Source of the DNA: Rhodobacter sp.
Lineage (GTDB): Bacteria > Pseudomonadota > Alphaproteobacteria > Rhodobacterales > Rhodobacteraceae
DNA length: 34,471 nt
Direction: 5' to 3'
Assembly (NCBI GenBank): GCA_027487575.1
Contig: JAIYDJ010000026.1
Coordinates: 1-34,471 of the forward strand
The position numbers were made by a program, and so were the translations under genes. Under the pieces are notes generated by a model that worked only from the letters and a program-made list of their open reading frames with translations, had not been told where the DNA came from and searched no databases. Positions 15,695 through 23,700 of this stretch are shown piece after piece (position 1 is the first letter of the stretch; each line of letters begins with the position of its first letter).

Positions 15695-16561
15695 TCAGGC
15701 GACCTTTTCCAGCGCGGGTTCCGGGGCCAGACCCAGCGCGCGCACCACTTCGCGGGTCAGGTGCGGCCGGTTCAGGGTGTAGAAGTGCAAATCTTCCACC
15801 CCGCCCTCAATCAGCCGGGTGCACAAGGTGGTGCACTGGGTCAGCGCCAGCAGGTCTTCGCGCCCGTCCCTCGCCGCCGTGGCAAACGCCTCGTCCAGAC
15901 GGGCGGGTACCCGGGTGCCGCAGCGCGCGGCAAAACGTTTGGTCCCGGCCCAGCTTTGGATCGGCAGGATGCCGGGGATGATCGGAACCGTGATCCCCTC
16001 GGCCACACAGGCATCGCGGAACCGAAAGAAGGTGTCGGCATCGAAAAAGAACTGGGTAATCGCGCTGGTCGCCCCGGCGTCGATCTTGCGCTTCAGAAAC
16101 CGCACATCGGCGCGGGCGTCGGCGGCATCGGGGTGGGGTTCTGGGTAGGCCCCGACCCGAATCCTGAAACGGCCCGTCGCCGCCAGCGCTGCCACCAGAT
16201 CGACCGACGAGGCGAACCCCTCGGGATGCGGGGTGAACCGGTCAGCCCCCTTGGGCGCATCGCCGCGCAACGCCACGATCTCGGTCACCCCCGCCTCGGC
16301 GTAAGCTGCGGCAATTTCCAGCGTTTCGGCCTTTGTCGCATCGACGCAGGTCAGATGCGCCGCGACCCGCAGGCCATAGTTGCGGTTGATCGCGCCAACC
16401 GCCTCGTGCGTCAGCTTCCGCGTGGTGCCGCCCGCGCCATAGGTGACCGACACGAAAGCCGGGTCCAGCGGCGCCAGCGCCTGCACCGTTTCCCACAGCT
16501 TGAATGACGCATCGAGGCCCTGTGGCGGAAAGAATTCGAAAGAAATGCGCGGTGCGGACAT
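15695..16561 (-). CDS. metF: 5,10-Methylenetetrahydrofolate reductase
   Basis: A 288-residue FAD-dependent MetF that reduces methylene-THF to methyl-THF, the methyl donor for methionine synthase. Motifs are SFEFFPP with the catalytic Glu at residue 9, VSVTYGAGG, HLTCVDAT, ALRGDAPKG with the flavin-contacting Asp, and ITQFFFDADTFFRF. The start is ATG 16561, which has AGGAG 7 nt upstream; an in-frame ATG at 16594 lacks a ribosome site and adds residues not found in homologues. The gene is transcribed divergently from a MetR-like regulator, the usual alphaproteobacterial arrangement, and the 88-nt shared region holds a MetR-like box. It is followed on the same strand by aroQ with a 60-nt gap. 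Confidence 0.95.
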   Translation of the reverse strand: MSAPRISFEFFPPQGLDASFKLWETVQALAPLDPAFVSVTYGAGGTTRKLTHEAVGAINRNYGLRVAAHLTCVDATKAETLEIAAAYAEAGVTEIVALRGDAPKGADRFTPHPEGFASSVDLVAALAATGRFRIRVGAYPEPHPDAADARADVRFLKRKIDAGATSAITQFFFDADTFFRFRDACVAEGITVPIIPGILPIQSWAGTKRFAARCGTRVPARLDEAFATAARDGREDLLALTQCTTLCTRLIEGGVEDLHFYTLNRPHLTREVVRALGLAPEPALEKVA

Positions 16562-16605
16562 AGGGCGGCTCCTGTTGTTGTCCCCTTGTCCCACGATTTC
16601 GGATG

Positions 16606-16618
16606 TGAGACAAATTCA
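16606..16618. promoter_or_regulatory. Candidate MetR box
   Basis: TGAGACAAATTCA matches the enterobacterial MetR consensus TGAA-N5-TTCA at seven of eight fixed positions. It lies midway between the divergent metF and metR starts (45 and 32 nt away), which is where a shared activator/autoregulatory site would be. Confidence 0.5.
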
Positions 16619-16629
16619 TATCTTTCACG

Positions 16630-16637
16630 ATTATAAT
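16630..16637. promoter_or_regulatory. Palindromic -10-like element ATTATAAT
   Basis: ATTATAAT contains TATAAT on both strands. On the plus strand it is only 12 nt before the metR ATG, so a transcript from it would have almost no leader. On the minus strand it would start metF about 60 nt upstream of its ATG. The -35 matches are weak both ways, so its use as a promoter is uncertain. Confidence 0.35.
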
Positions 16638-16649
16638 GAGGTTCATCGC

Positions 16650-17555
16650 ATGTATATCGAACTGCGCCACCTGCGCACCATCCGCGCCATCCATCAGGCC
16701 GGGGGCCTGGCCCGCGCCGCCGATGTTCTGAACATGACCCAGTCCGCGCTGTCGCATCAGGTCGCCGGGCTGGAGGATCAGGCCGGGATGGAGTTATTCG
16801 TGCGCCGGTCCAAACCGATGAAACTGTCGGCGGCGGGCATCAGGATGCTGCGGGCGGCAGACCGCATCCTGCCGGAAATCGACGCGATGGAAGAGGAATT
16901 CCGCAACCTGCGGTCCGGCAAGACGGGGCGGCTGCACATCGCCATCGAGTGCCATGCCTGTTTCGACTGGCTGTTCCCGGTCTTGGAACTCTTTCGCCAC
17001 GCCTGGCCCGAGGTGGACGTGGACATCCGCGCCGGTCTGGCGTTCGACGCGCTGCCCGCGCTGAACCGCGAGGAGGTGGATCTGGTGATCTCGTCCAACC
17101 CGCTCCCCCTGCCCGGCATCACCTTCAACCCGCTGTTCGACTATCATCCGACGTTCCTCGCCGCCGCCGCCAACCCGCTGGCTGCGAAGGACATGATCGA
17201 AGCGGCAGATTTTCGCGACCAGACGCTGATCACCTACCCCGTGACGCGCGACAAGCTGGACGTGTTCACCGAGCTTCTGACCCCCGCAAAGGTCGAACCC
17301 CGCGCGCAACGGACGGCGGAACTGACGGCGGTGATCCTGATGCTGGTCGGGTCGAACCGTGGCGTCGCGGTGCTGCCCGACTGGGTACTGCGCGACGTCA
17401 AATCCTCCGCCGACTACGTGACGCGCCCCCTCGGGCCGGGGGTCATCACGAAGCGGCTGTATGCAGCCACGCGGGAGGAGGACGCCGCCCGCCCCTTCAT
17501 GGCGCATTTCCTGAAACTGGGCCGGTCGGAGCCAGTGAAGCTGCAGCGGGGTTAG
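16650..17555 (+). CDS. metR: LysR-family regulator, MetR-like
   Basis: A 301-residue LysR-type transcription factor. The winged HTH spans about 1-60 (AADVLNMTQSALSHQVAGLE) and the effector domain follows. The stretch ECHACFDWLFP at 100-110 matches the MetR signature ECHxCxxWL(M/F)P linked to homocysteine sensing. The start is ATG 16650, with GAGG 8 nt upstream; a longer frame to 16443 overlaps metF antisense and is rejected. Divergence from metF supports regulation of methionine synthesis by homocysteine. A GC-rich hairpin-forming stretch with runs of G and C follows the stop (17555-17576) and may terminate transcription; beyond it base composition falls sharply. Confidence 0.9.
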   Translation: MYIELRHLRTIRAIHQAGGLARAADVLNMTQSALSHQVAGLEDQAGMELFVRRSKPMKLSAAGIRMLRAADRILPEIDAMEEEFRNLRSGKTGRLHIAIECHACFDWLFPVLELFRHAWPEVDVDIRAGLAFDALPALNREEVDLVISSNPLPLPGITFNPLFDYHPTFLAAAANPLAAKDMIEAADFRDQTLITYPVTRDKLDVFTELLTPAKVEPRAQRTAELTAVILMLVGSNRGVAVLPDWVLRDVKSSADYVTRPLGPGVITKRLYAATREEDAARPFMAHFLKLGRSEPVKLQRG

Positions 17556-17734
17556 GGGATGTCCCCGCGGGGGAGACTTATGGGCGTTTGAGTCAAATGG
17601 TTAGACTGGATGACTTTACGGATAGCTAAGGATTGGGGGAATTCACAGTCAGTTGGCAGGTGGAATTCGCTTTATTCCCTTTGCTCCGCCGCCTGTGAGA
17701 ATGGTGGGTTTGTGCCGGTACCACGCTTGCTGCG

Positions 17735-18208
17735 CTAATCGATCCGAATATAGAACGCAACGGTCATATTGCGAGGACGCGTCTCCAAGCGAGTATGGGT
17801 AACAGCTTCGGGGTTACCTGTAAGCGTTGGTGCAGCGTCACCCGCATGTGGTCCAGTTCCCCCAGCACTCCCGGCATTGTGGAAAGACGAAGTGTAAGAA
17901 TGCTGATGAGGCCCAACATCATCCCATTGGAACGATGCCATTGGTCCGGGTTCAGGATTGCCCTTTCCATCATTCCGTTTTATTTGCATGCCCCGCAGAA
18001 ACACCCCTTGCAGATCAGGAAGCCAAACGTTGCCATCTCGATGAAGCTCATTGTAGAAATTCGGATCACTCTTCACTATCGAGCGAAATTCTGAATCCGG
18101 TATAGTACTTCCATCTGCGAGAACCCACTTTTCCGAGCGACCAGAATATTTTTGAAACAACTTTAAATCCAGAAGACTGGACACCACTGTTCCAATGGGT
18201 AAAGTCAC
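17735..18208 (-). CDS. Orphan phage tail-collar-like protein
   Basis: A 157-residue protein resembling the tips of phage tail fibres. It has a tail-collar-like block (WVLADGSTIPDSEF), then LPDLQGVFLRG, a Gly/Asn-rich central region (KGNPEPGPMASFQWDD), a histidine pair in GPHQHSYT and the closing ETRPRNMTVAFYIRID, which matches the terminal ETRPxNxxxxxYI(K/R) motif of collar proteins. There is no signal peptide. The start is GTG 18208, with GGAGGG about 6 nt upstream. Composition is far more AT-rich than the rest of the window (24 of 60 bases are G/C in 18121-18180). No other phage gene, integrase or tRNA is near, so it looks like a transferred single gene or phage remnant that kept an intact frame and its own promoter. 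Confidence 0.78.
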   Translation of the reverse strand: MTLPIGTVVSSLLDLKLFQKYSGRSEKWVLADGSTIPDSEFRSIVKSDPNFYNELHRDGNVWLPDLQGVFLRGMQIKRNDGKGNPEPGPMASFQWDDVGPHQHSYTSSFHNAGSAGGTGPHAGDAAPTLTGNPEAVTHTRLETRPRNMTVAFYIRID

Positions 18209-18254
18209 AATGCACCCTCCACAATTAGAATATCGATTATCTTAATTACTTGGC

Positions 18255-18283
18255 ACAGTATGTTCGAATCATGCTTCTGTCAA
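18255..18283 (-). promoter_or_regulatory. Sigma-70-type promoter for the tail-collar gene
   Basis: On the minus strand a perfect TTGACA (18283-18278) is followed after exactly 17 nt by TACTGT (18260-18255). This predicts a start near 18248 and a 40-nt leader ending in GGAGGG before GTG 18208. A consensus -35 is uncommon in such a GC-rich genome and fits a transferred transcription unit. Confidence 0.6.
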
Positions 18284-18307
18284 TCAGGGACCCCACACCA
18301 ATCAGGG
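18281..18307. repeat. Direct repeat CAATCAGGG x2 over the promoter
   Basis: CAATCAGGG occurs at 18281-18289 and 18299-18307, 18 bp apart. The first copy overlaps three bases of the -35 box of the minus-strand promoter. This layout fits two same-orientation operator sites for a repressor or activator. The binding protein is unknown. Confidence 0.4.
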
Positions 18308-18631
18308 GATTCATTGCGCAACCCGGTCCGTTGGCCGGGGGGGCGCGAGCTGCCTGTGAAGGGGTTCTTCGCAATCGGGTTGGTTGGGCAATTCTGGGCG
18401 CATCTGCCTGGGCGGGCACCTTATCGCGCCTGCCGGGGGCAGGCAAACGCTGGCTGATTTGGTTGAGACCAAAACAGGCAGGAAACAGTAGTCTTGTCCC
18501 CCCGCGTCGGTACGGATGCCCGACAAATGCACGACGTATATCCGAAGCAAAACCAAAGCTGCGGCGCGCCCCCTTCCCATCCGCCGCCCCGCCGTGTAAT
18601 GCCCCTGCCTTGACCCCGTCCGGAGACCGAC

Positions 18632-19420
18632 ATGCAAGGCAGTGCCAACCTGAACCTGATGATCAAGGCCGCGCGGGCGGCTGCGCGGGGGCTCGTCAAG
18701 GACTTCCGCGAGGTGGAAAACCTGCAGGTGTCCTCCAAAGGTCCGGGCGATTTCGTCTCCAAGGCGGACCGCGAGGCGGAGCGGGTGATCAAGGACATGC
18801 TGATGGAGGGGCGGCCGACCTATGGCTGGCTGGGCGAGGAAACCGGCGGCGACGAAGGGGCGGACCCGACCCGGCGCTGGATCGTCGATCCGTTGGATGG
18901 CACGACCAACTATCTGCACGGGATGCCGCACTGGGCCATCTCCATCGCGCTGGAGCACAAGGGTGAGATCGTGTCGGGCGTGGTCTATGACGCGGCGAAG
19001 GACGAACTTTTCTGGGCCGAAAAGGGCGCAGGCGCGTGGATGAACGACCGCCGGTTGCGGGTGTCGGGACGGCGCGTGATGCAGGAGGCTGTGTTTGCGA
19101 CGGGCGTGCCGTTCGGCGCGAAAAAGACGCTGCCCGCGATGCTGGGCGACCTTGCCCGGTTGATGCCGGGATGCGCCGGGGTCAGGCGCTGGGGGGCCGC
19201 GTCGCTGGACCTCGCCTATGTGGCGGCAGGGCGGTACGACGGCTATTGGGAGCGCGAGTTGCAGGCTTGGGACATCGCAGCCGGGCTGATCCTTGTGCGC
19301 GAGGCGGGCGGAATGATCGCCCCGGTGCGCGAGGGCGGCGACATCCTGCTGGACGGCACGGCGATTGCGGCCAACGATCCGCTGTTCGTGCCGTTCTGCA
19401 AGATCATCCGGAACACCTGA
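18632..19420 (+). CDS. suhB: Inositol monophosphatase family protein
   Basis: A 262-residue Mg-dependent phosphatase of the IMPase/SuhB family. The metal and phosphate motifs are intact: E69-E70 in WLGEETGG, DPLDGTTNYLHG at 86-97 with D86 and D89, and D214 in QAWDIAAGLI. The start at ATG 18632 is supported by GGAG 6 nt upstream. Members hydrolyse inositol-1-phosphate or related sugar phosphates; some SuhB proteins also act in rRNA antitermination and others are histidinol phosphatases, so the in vivo substrate is open. The gene stands alone, preceded by a 423-nt gene-free region and followed by several hairpins shared with a convergent gene. Confidence 0.92.
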   Translation: MQGSANLNLMIKAARAAARGLVKDFREVENLQVSSKGPGDFVSKADREAERVIKDMLMEGRPTYGWLGEETGGDEGADPTRRWIVDPLDGTTNYLHGMPHWAISIALEHKGEIVSGVVYDAAKDELFWAEKGAGAWMNDRRLRVSGRRVMQEAVFATGVPFGAKKTLPAMLGDLARLMPGCAGVRRWGAASLDLAYVAAGRYDGYWERELQAWDIAAGLILVREAGGMIAPVREGGDILLDGTAIAANDPLFVPFCKIIRNT

Positions 19421-19437
19421 GCCTTTTCTTCGGTCCG

Positions 19438-19466
19438 AAAAGGGGACGTGCCTGTGGCACATCCCC
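19438..19466 (-). terminator. Intrinsic terminator of the putA/rhomboid/GFA strand
   Basis: Read on the minus strand, GGGGA-T-GTGCC, loop ACA, and GGCAC-G-TCCCC (19466-19442) form a strong stem with one mismatch, followed by TTTT (19441-19438). This is a proper intrinsic terminator for the GFA gene. On the plus strand CCTTTTC/GAAAAGG (19422-19443) and TTGCCTC/GAGGCAA (19473-19503) could also end suhB transcription. Confidence 0.75.
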
Positions 19467-19552
19467 GGACTGTTGCCTCGGAGGCGGGACGCCGGAGAGG
19501 CAAGGGATAATCTGCGATCGGGCCGGTCCGGCAAATCAGGCACGAACCAACG

Positions 19553-19942
19553 TTATTCCGGATCCGACGCAGGTTGGTCGATCGCCTTGCGGTCCGACGG
19601 GTGGTTCACCCCGTCCGCCCAGGGCACGTCGCCCAGATCGCGCGGGTGCACCCCGTCGAGAATTGCGGCGTTGACCCCGTATTCATCGGGATTGGAACGG
19701 CGCTGGTGGTGGGTGTAGATGCCGCAGGTCTTGCAGAACCAGTGTTTCGCGGTGCGGGTGCCCCACTGGTACAGCGTCAGGTTGTCGGCACCCTGCAGGA
19801 TCGTCATCCCCGCCAACGGAGCCGATACGGCGATGGCCCCCCGCCTGCGGCAAAACGAGCAGTCGCAGCGCCGCGCGGTGGCAAGGCCAGCCGCCAACGC
19901 CACCTCCAGCACCACCGCCCCGCAATGGCAGGTGCCCCTCAT
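19553..19942 (-). CDS. GFA-family (Mss4-like) zinc-binding protein
   Basis: A 129-residue protein of the GFA family (glutathione-dependent formaldehyde-activating enzyme type, Mss4-like fold). Cysteines fall in the family pattern: C5 and C7 (GTCHCG), C26, C28 and C31 (CDCSFC), C70 and C73 (CKTC), which would bind two zinc ions. Most GFA-family proteins do not act on formaldehyde, so that role is not assumed. The ATG at 19942 overlaps the rhomboid stop (ATGA), so the two are coupled. The C-terminal 25 residues are acidic and probably loose. The gene ends the minus-strand run putA, rhomboid, GFA, closed by the terminator at 19438-19466. Confidence 0.87.
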   Translation of the reverse strand: MRGTCHCGAVVLEVALAAGLATARRCDCSFCRRRGAIAVSAPLAGMTILQGADNLTLYQWGTRTAKHWFCKTCGIYTHHQRRSNPDEYGVNAAILDGVHPRDLGDVPWADGVNHPSDRKAIDQPASDPE

Positions 19943-20682
19943 CGGCGCGGCACCCTTGGCACCGACGACCTTGAAATGGCGTACTCCGCCTCCGGGTGGG
20001 GTGGCGTTCCATGCGTGCGTTGCCAGAACCCGAACCCGCCCCGCCGCAGCCAGACCGGCACGGTCAGCACAAGCCCGCCGATGAACCCGCCGACATGGGC
20101 GAGGTAGGCCACACCGCCGCCGTCGGTGGGGGTCACCGCGCCGTTGAACATCTGCACCGCGACCCAGACGCCCAGCACGATCCAGGCGGGAATCGGGAAG
20201 ATGCGGAAGATGATGATGAAGATGAACAGCACATCGACCTTCGCGCGGGGAAACAGCAGCAGATACCCCCCCATCACCCCGGCAATCGCCCCGGATGCCC
20301 CCACCATCGGGATGGGCGACATCGGGTCGGCGGCGACCTGCAGCGCGGCGGCGGCCAGCCCGGCGGCGAGGTAGAAGACCAGAAACGGCAGATGCCCCAT
20401 CTCGTCTTCCATGTTGTCGCCAAATATCCACAAGAACAGCATGTTGCCCGCCAGATGCATCCAGCCGCCGTGCAGGAACATCGAGGTCAGCACCGATTCA
20501 ACCTGATAGCCCTGCACCACGGCCCCGGGAATCAGACCCCATCGGTTGAAGAACACCGCCAGCGCATAGTCGCTGGGCACCGTCAGCCAATAGGCCAGAA
20601 ACACCGCGATGTTCACCGCGATCAGGGCATAGGTGATGACCGGCGTGCGGCCGGACGGGTTGTGGTCGCGGATCGGAAACAT
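19939..20682 (-). CDS. Rhomboid-family intramembrane serine protease
   Basis: A 247-residue polytopic membrane protease. Catalytic features are present: HLAGNMLFLWIFG with H76 and N80 (oxyanion side), the nucleophile S130 in GASGAIAGV and the base H196 in AHVGGFIGG. About six transmembrane segments lie between residues 13 and 212. A charged tail of about 35 residues follows. The ATG at 20682 opens MFPIRDHNPSGRTP, typical of this bacterial subgroup; an upstream extension overlaps putA and is rejected. It starts 31 nt after the putA stop and overlaps the GFA start by 4 nt. Substrates are unknown; rhomboids cut transmembrane helices of other membrane proteins. Confidence 0.92.
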   Translation of the reverse strand: MFPIRDHNPSGRTPVITYALIAVNIAVFLAYWLTVPSDYALAVFFNRWGLIPGAVVQGYQVESVLTSMFLHGGWMHLAGNMLFLWIFGDNMEDEMGHLPFLVFYLAAGLAAAALQVAADPMSPIPMVGASGAIAGVMGGYLLLFPRAKVDVLFIFIIIFRIFPIPAWIVLGVWVAVQMFNGAVTPTDGGGVAYLAHVGGFIGGLVLTVPVWLRRGGFGFWQRTHGTPPHPEAEYAISRSSVPRVPRR

Positions 20683-20713
20683 GGGTGCAGCGTTTCCGAT
20701 CCGCGCGGGCGCG

Positions 20714-23700
20714 TCAAGCCACCCCGACCTCGGCCAGAAGCTGTGCGTTGCCACCCGCCGCCGTGGTGTCGATGCAGACGTGGCGCTCCAGCAGCACATG
20801 CGCCGCATCCGGCAAGTCGCCGATCAGCGGCAGGATCGGACCCGGACGGGCGGCCAGCGCCAGCGCGTGGGGCCGGGCGGTTTCAGGCGGGCCCCAGTGC
20901 AGCGCGCCCGCAAAGCCGGTCAGGGTGGTCAGCGCCTCGGGCGGCAGCCCCGGTGCCTCGACCGCGTGGCCCCCCAGCGCGCGCACGGCCTGTGCCTGCT
21001 CCATCGCACTGGCCGCCGAAGGGCCAAGACACAGCAGCGGGGCACGCGGCGTGGTGGTCAGCCGGTTTGATTCGCCTGTCGGTCCGGGCAGCGGGGTGAT
21101 GCGCGACACGGCGGCGGGCCGCCGCTGCGGCGACAGCGAAGCAGCGGCGTCCTGTGTCAGGGTGATACGGTCGTCGGGGGCGGATTGTGGGGCCGCCTGC
21201 CGGATAAACCGGGCAAGGTAGTGCGGACCGCCCGCCTTGGGACCGGTCCCGGACAACCCCTCGCCCCCGAAGGCCTGACTGCCCACCACGGCGCCGATCT
21301 GGTTGCGGTTGACATAGGTGTTGCCGACATGCAGCCGGTCGACGATGCGCTGCACCCGGTCGTCGATGCGGCTGTGCAGCCCGAAGGTCAGGCCATAGCC
21401 GGTGGCGTTGACCGCATCGATCACCGCGTCGATTTCGGACGCGCGGAAGGTGGCGACATGTAAAACGGGACCGAAGACTTCGCGCGGCATCGCGGCGATA
21501 CCGGACACGCGCAGCAGGGTGGGCGCGATGAAATGGCCGGTCGCGGGGGTGGGCAGCGTCTTGATCAGGCGGCCTTCGCCTCGGGCCGTTTCGATATAGG
21601 CGGCGATGCTGGTGGCAGCGGCTGCGTCGATCAAGGGACCAGTGTCGGTGGGCAGATGCCACGGGTCGCCGGGCGCAAGGTCGTCCATCGCGCCCTGCAG
21701 CATCTCCAGCAAGGTATCGGCCAGGTCTTCCTGCACATAAAGGCAGCGCAGCGCGGAACAGCGTTGCCCGGCCGACTGGAAGGCCGAGGCGAGGATGTCG
21801 CGCACCGCCTGTTCCGGCAGGGCGGTGCTGTCGACCAGCATGGCGTTCAGCCCGCCGGTTTCGGCGATCAGCGGCGCGGTCGGGTTCAGATGCCGGGCCA
21901 TCGTGTCACGGATGCGCAGTGCTGTGGCGGTCGATCCGGTGAAGGCCACGCCGCTGATGCGCGGATCGGCGGTCAGCGCCGCACCTACGGTCCCGTCACC
22001 GGGCAAAAGTTGCAGCGCGGTGGCGGGCACGCCCGCGCGCAGCATCAGGTCGGTTGCAAAGGCGGCGATCAGCGGCGTCTGCGGTGCCGGTTTGGCCAGC
22101 ACGGCGTTCCCTGCGGCAAGGGCGGCGGCAATCTGGCCGGTGAAGATGGCGAGCGGGAAGTTCCACGGGCTGATGCAGGTGAACACGCCCCGCGCCGGGG
22201 CGGTGAGGCTTTCCGCCCCGTCGGCGTAATAGCGCAGGAAATCAACCGCCTCGCGCAGTTCGGACACGCAGTCGGACAGGGTTTTCCCTGCCTCGCGCGC
22301 CAGAAGGGCGAAGATCGGGCCGAAATCAGCCTCGTACAGATCGGCGGCGCGGCGCAGGACCTGCGCGCGGATGGCGGAAGGCGCAGCCCAGGGTTCGGCC
22401 AGCCGCAGGGCGGTGTCGATATCGGGGCGGGCGGCCGGGATGACATGGCCGGTCAGCGTCCCGGTTGCGGGGTTCAGGATGTCTTGCCGCAACCCGCCGA
22501 CCGGACGACCGGCAAGCCTTGGGGCGGCCTCGAACCGGGTTGTCAGATGCGGGGCGCGCGCGGCGTCGATCATGGCAAGATCGCCCGCATCCGTCAGGTC
22601 CCAGCCGCGTGCATTGACGCGGGGCGCGAACAGATGCGGCCCGGTCAGGATGGCCGGGCTTGCGATGGCGTCCATCGCCTCGGTCGCGGTCAGCGGGCAG
22701 GCGGCGACGCGGGCGGGGGGGACCTGCGCGTCGACGATCTGGTTGACGAAACTGCTGTTCGCGCCGTTTTCCAGAAGCCGCCGCACCAGATAGGCCAGCA
22801 GATCGCGATGCGCGCCCACCGGGGCATAGATGCGGCAGCGCGTGCCGTGATCGGTCAGCACGATGTCGTGCAGGCGTTCGCCCATGCCATGCAGGCGCTG
22901 GAATTCGAAGGCGGTCCGGTCGGTCGCCATGTCCAGAATGGCCGCAACGGTGTGGGCGTTGTGGGTGGCAAACTGCGGATAGATGCGGTCGGTCATGCCC
23001 AGCAGTTTGCGGGCATTCGCGATGTAGCTGACATCGGTCGACTGTTTGCGGGTGAACACGGGGAACGATGCCAACCCCAGCACCTGAGCCCGCTTCACCT
23101 CGGTGTCCCAATAGGCGCCCTTCACAAGCCGCACCATGATCCTGCGGTCCAGCCGGGTGGCAAGGGCATGCAGCCAGTCGATCACCGCGCCGGCCCTGCG
23201 GCCATAGGCCTGCACCACCACGCCGAACCCGTCCCACCCCACCAGTGCCGGGTCCGACAGGACCGCCTCGATCACCCGGGCCGACAGGGCCAGCCGGTCC
23301 GCTTCTTCGGCGTCGATGTTGAACCCGATGCCTGCCGCCTTGGCCTGCGCCGCCAGCGCCTGCACACGGGGCACCAGTTCATCCATCACCCGGTCGGTCT
23401 GGGCCACCTCGTAGCGCGGATGCAGCGCCGACAGCTTGACCGAGATGCCGGGATTGCTGCGGATGTCGCCCCTCGTCGCCCTGCCGATCGCCGCGATGGC
23501 ATCGGCATAGGCGCGCATGTAGCGCTGCGCGTCACGCTCGGTCCGCGCCGCCTCGCCCAGCATGTCGTAACTGTAGGTATACCCCTTCGCCTCCAGATCT
23601 CGCGCACGCTTCATGGCCGCGCCGATGGTTTCGCCCAGCACGAACTGCCGGCCCATTTCCTTCATCGCGCGAGCGACGGCCCCCCGGATCACCGGCTCGC

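Larger units (their letters stand above)
18209..18631. other. Gene-free region between tail-collar gene and suhB-like gene
   Basis: No convincing gene was found in these 423 nt. The left part (to about 18300) is AT-rich and holds the minus-strand promoter and a 9-bp direct repeat. The right part returns to high GC and contains a small perfect hairpin, GCCTGCC/GGCAGGC at 18428-18444, and the Shine-Dalgarno GGAG 6 nt before the ATG at 18632. The short frames here look like chance frames. Confidence 0.6.

Noticed and set aside
16562..16649. Possible SAM-type riboswitch upstream of metF
   Set aside because: The interval is only 88 nt, shared with a divergent gene, and shows no conserved SAM-II or SAH riboswitch pairing.
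17636..17672. Two GGAATTC copies suggesting target-site or insertion-sequence ends near the AT-rich island
   Set aside because: They are short, contain the common palindrome GAATTC, lack flanking inverted repeats, and do not bracket the island.
18251..18267. TGGCAC resembling a sigma-54 -24 box on the plus strand
   Set aside because: The paired -12 region (GTTCG) lacks the essential GC, and the nearest plus-strand gene is almost 400 nt away.
18246..18446. Short minus-strand frame in the gene-free region that might be a transposase remnant
   Set aside because: No transposase motif is visible and the frame spans a composition boundary and a promoter; it looks like chance.
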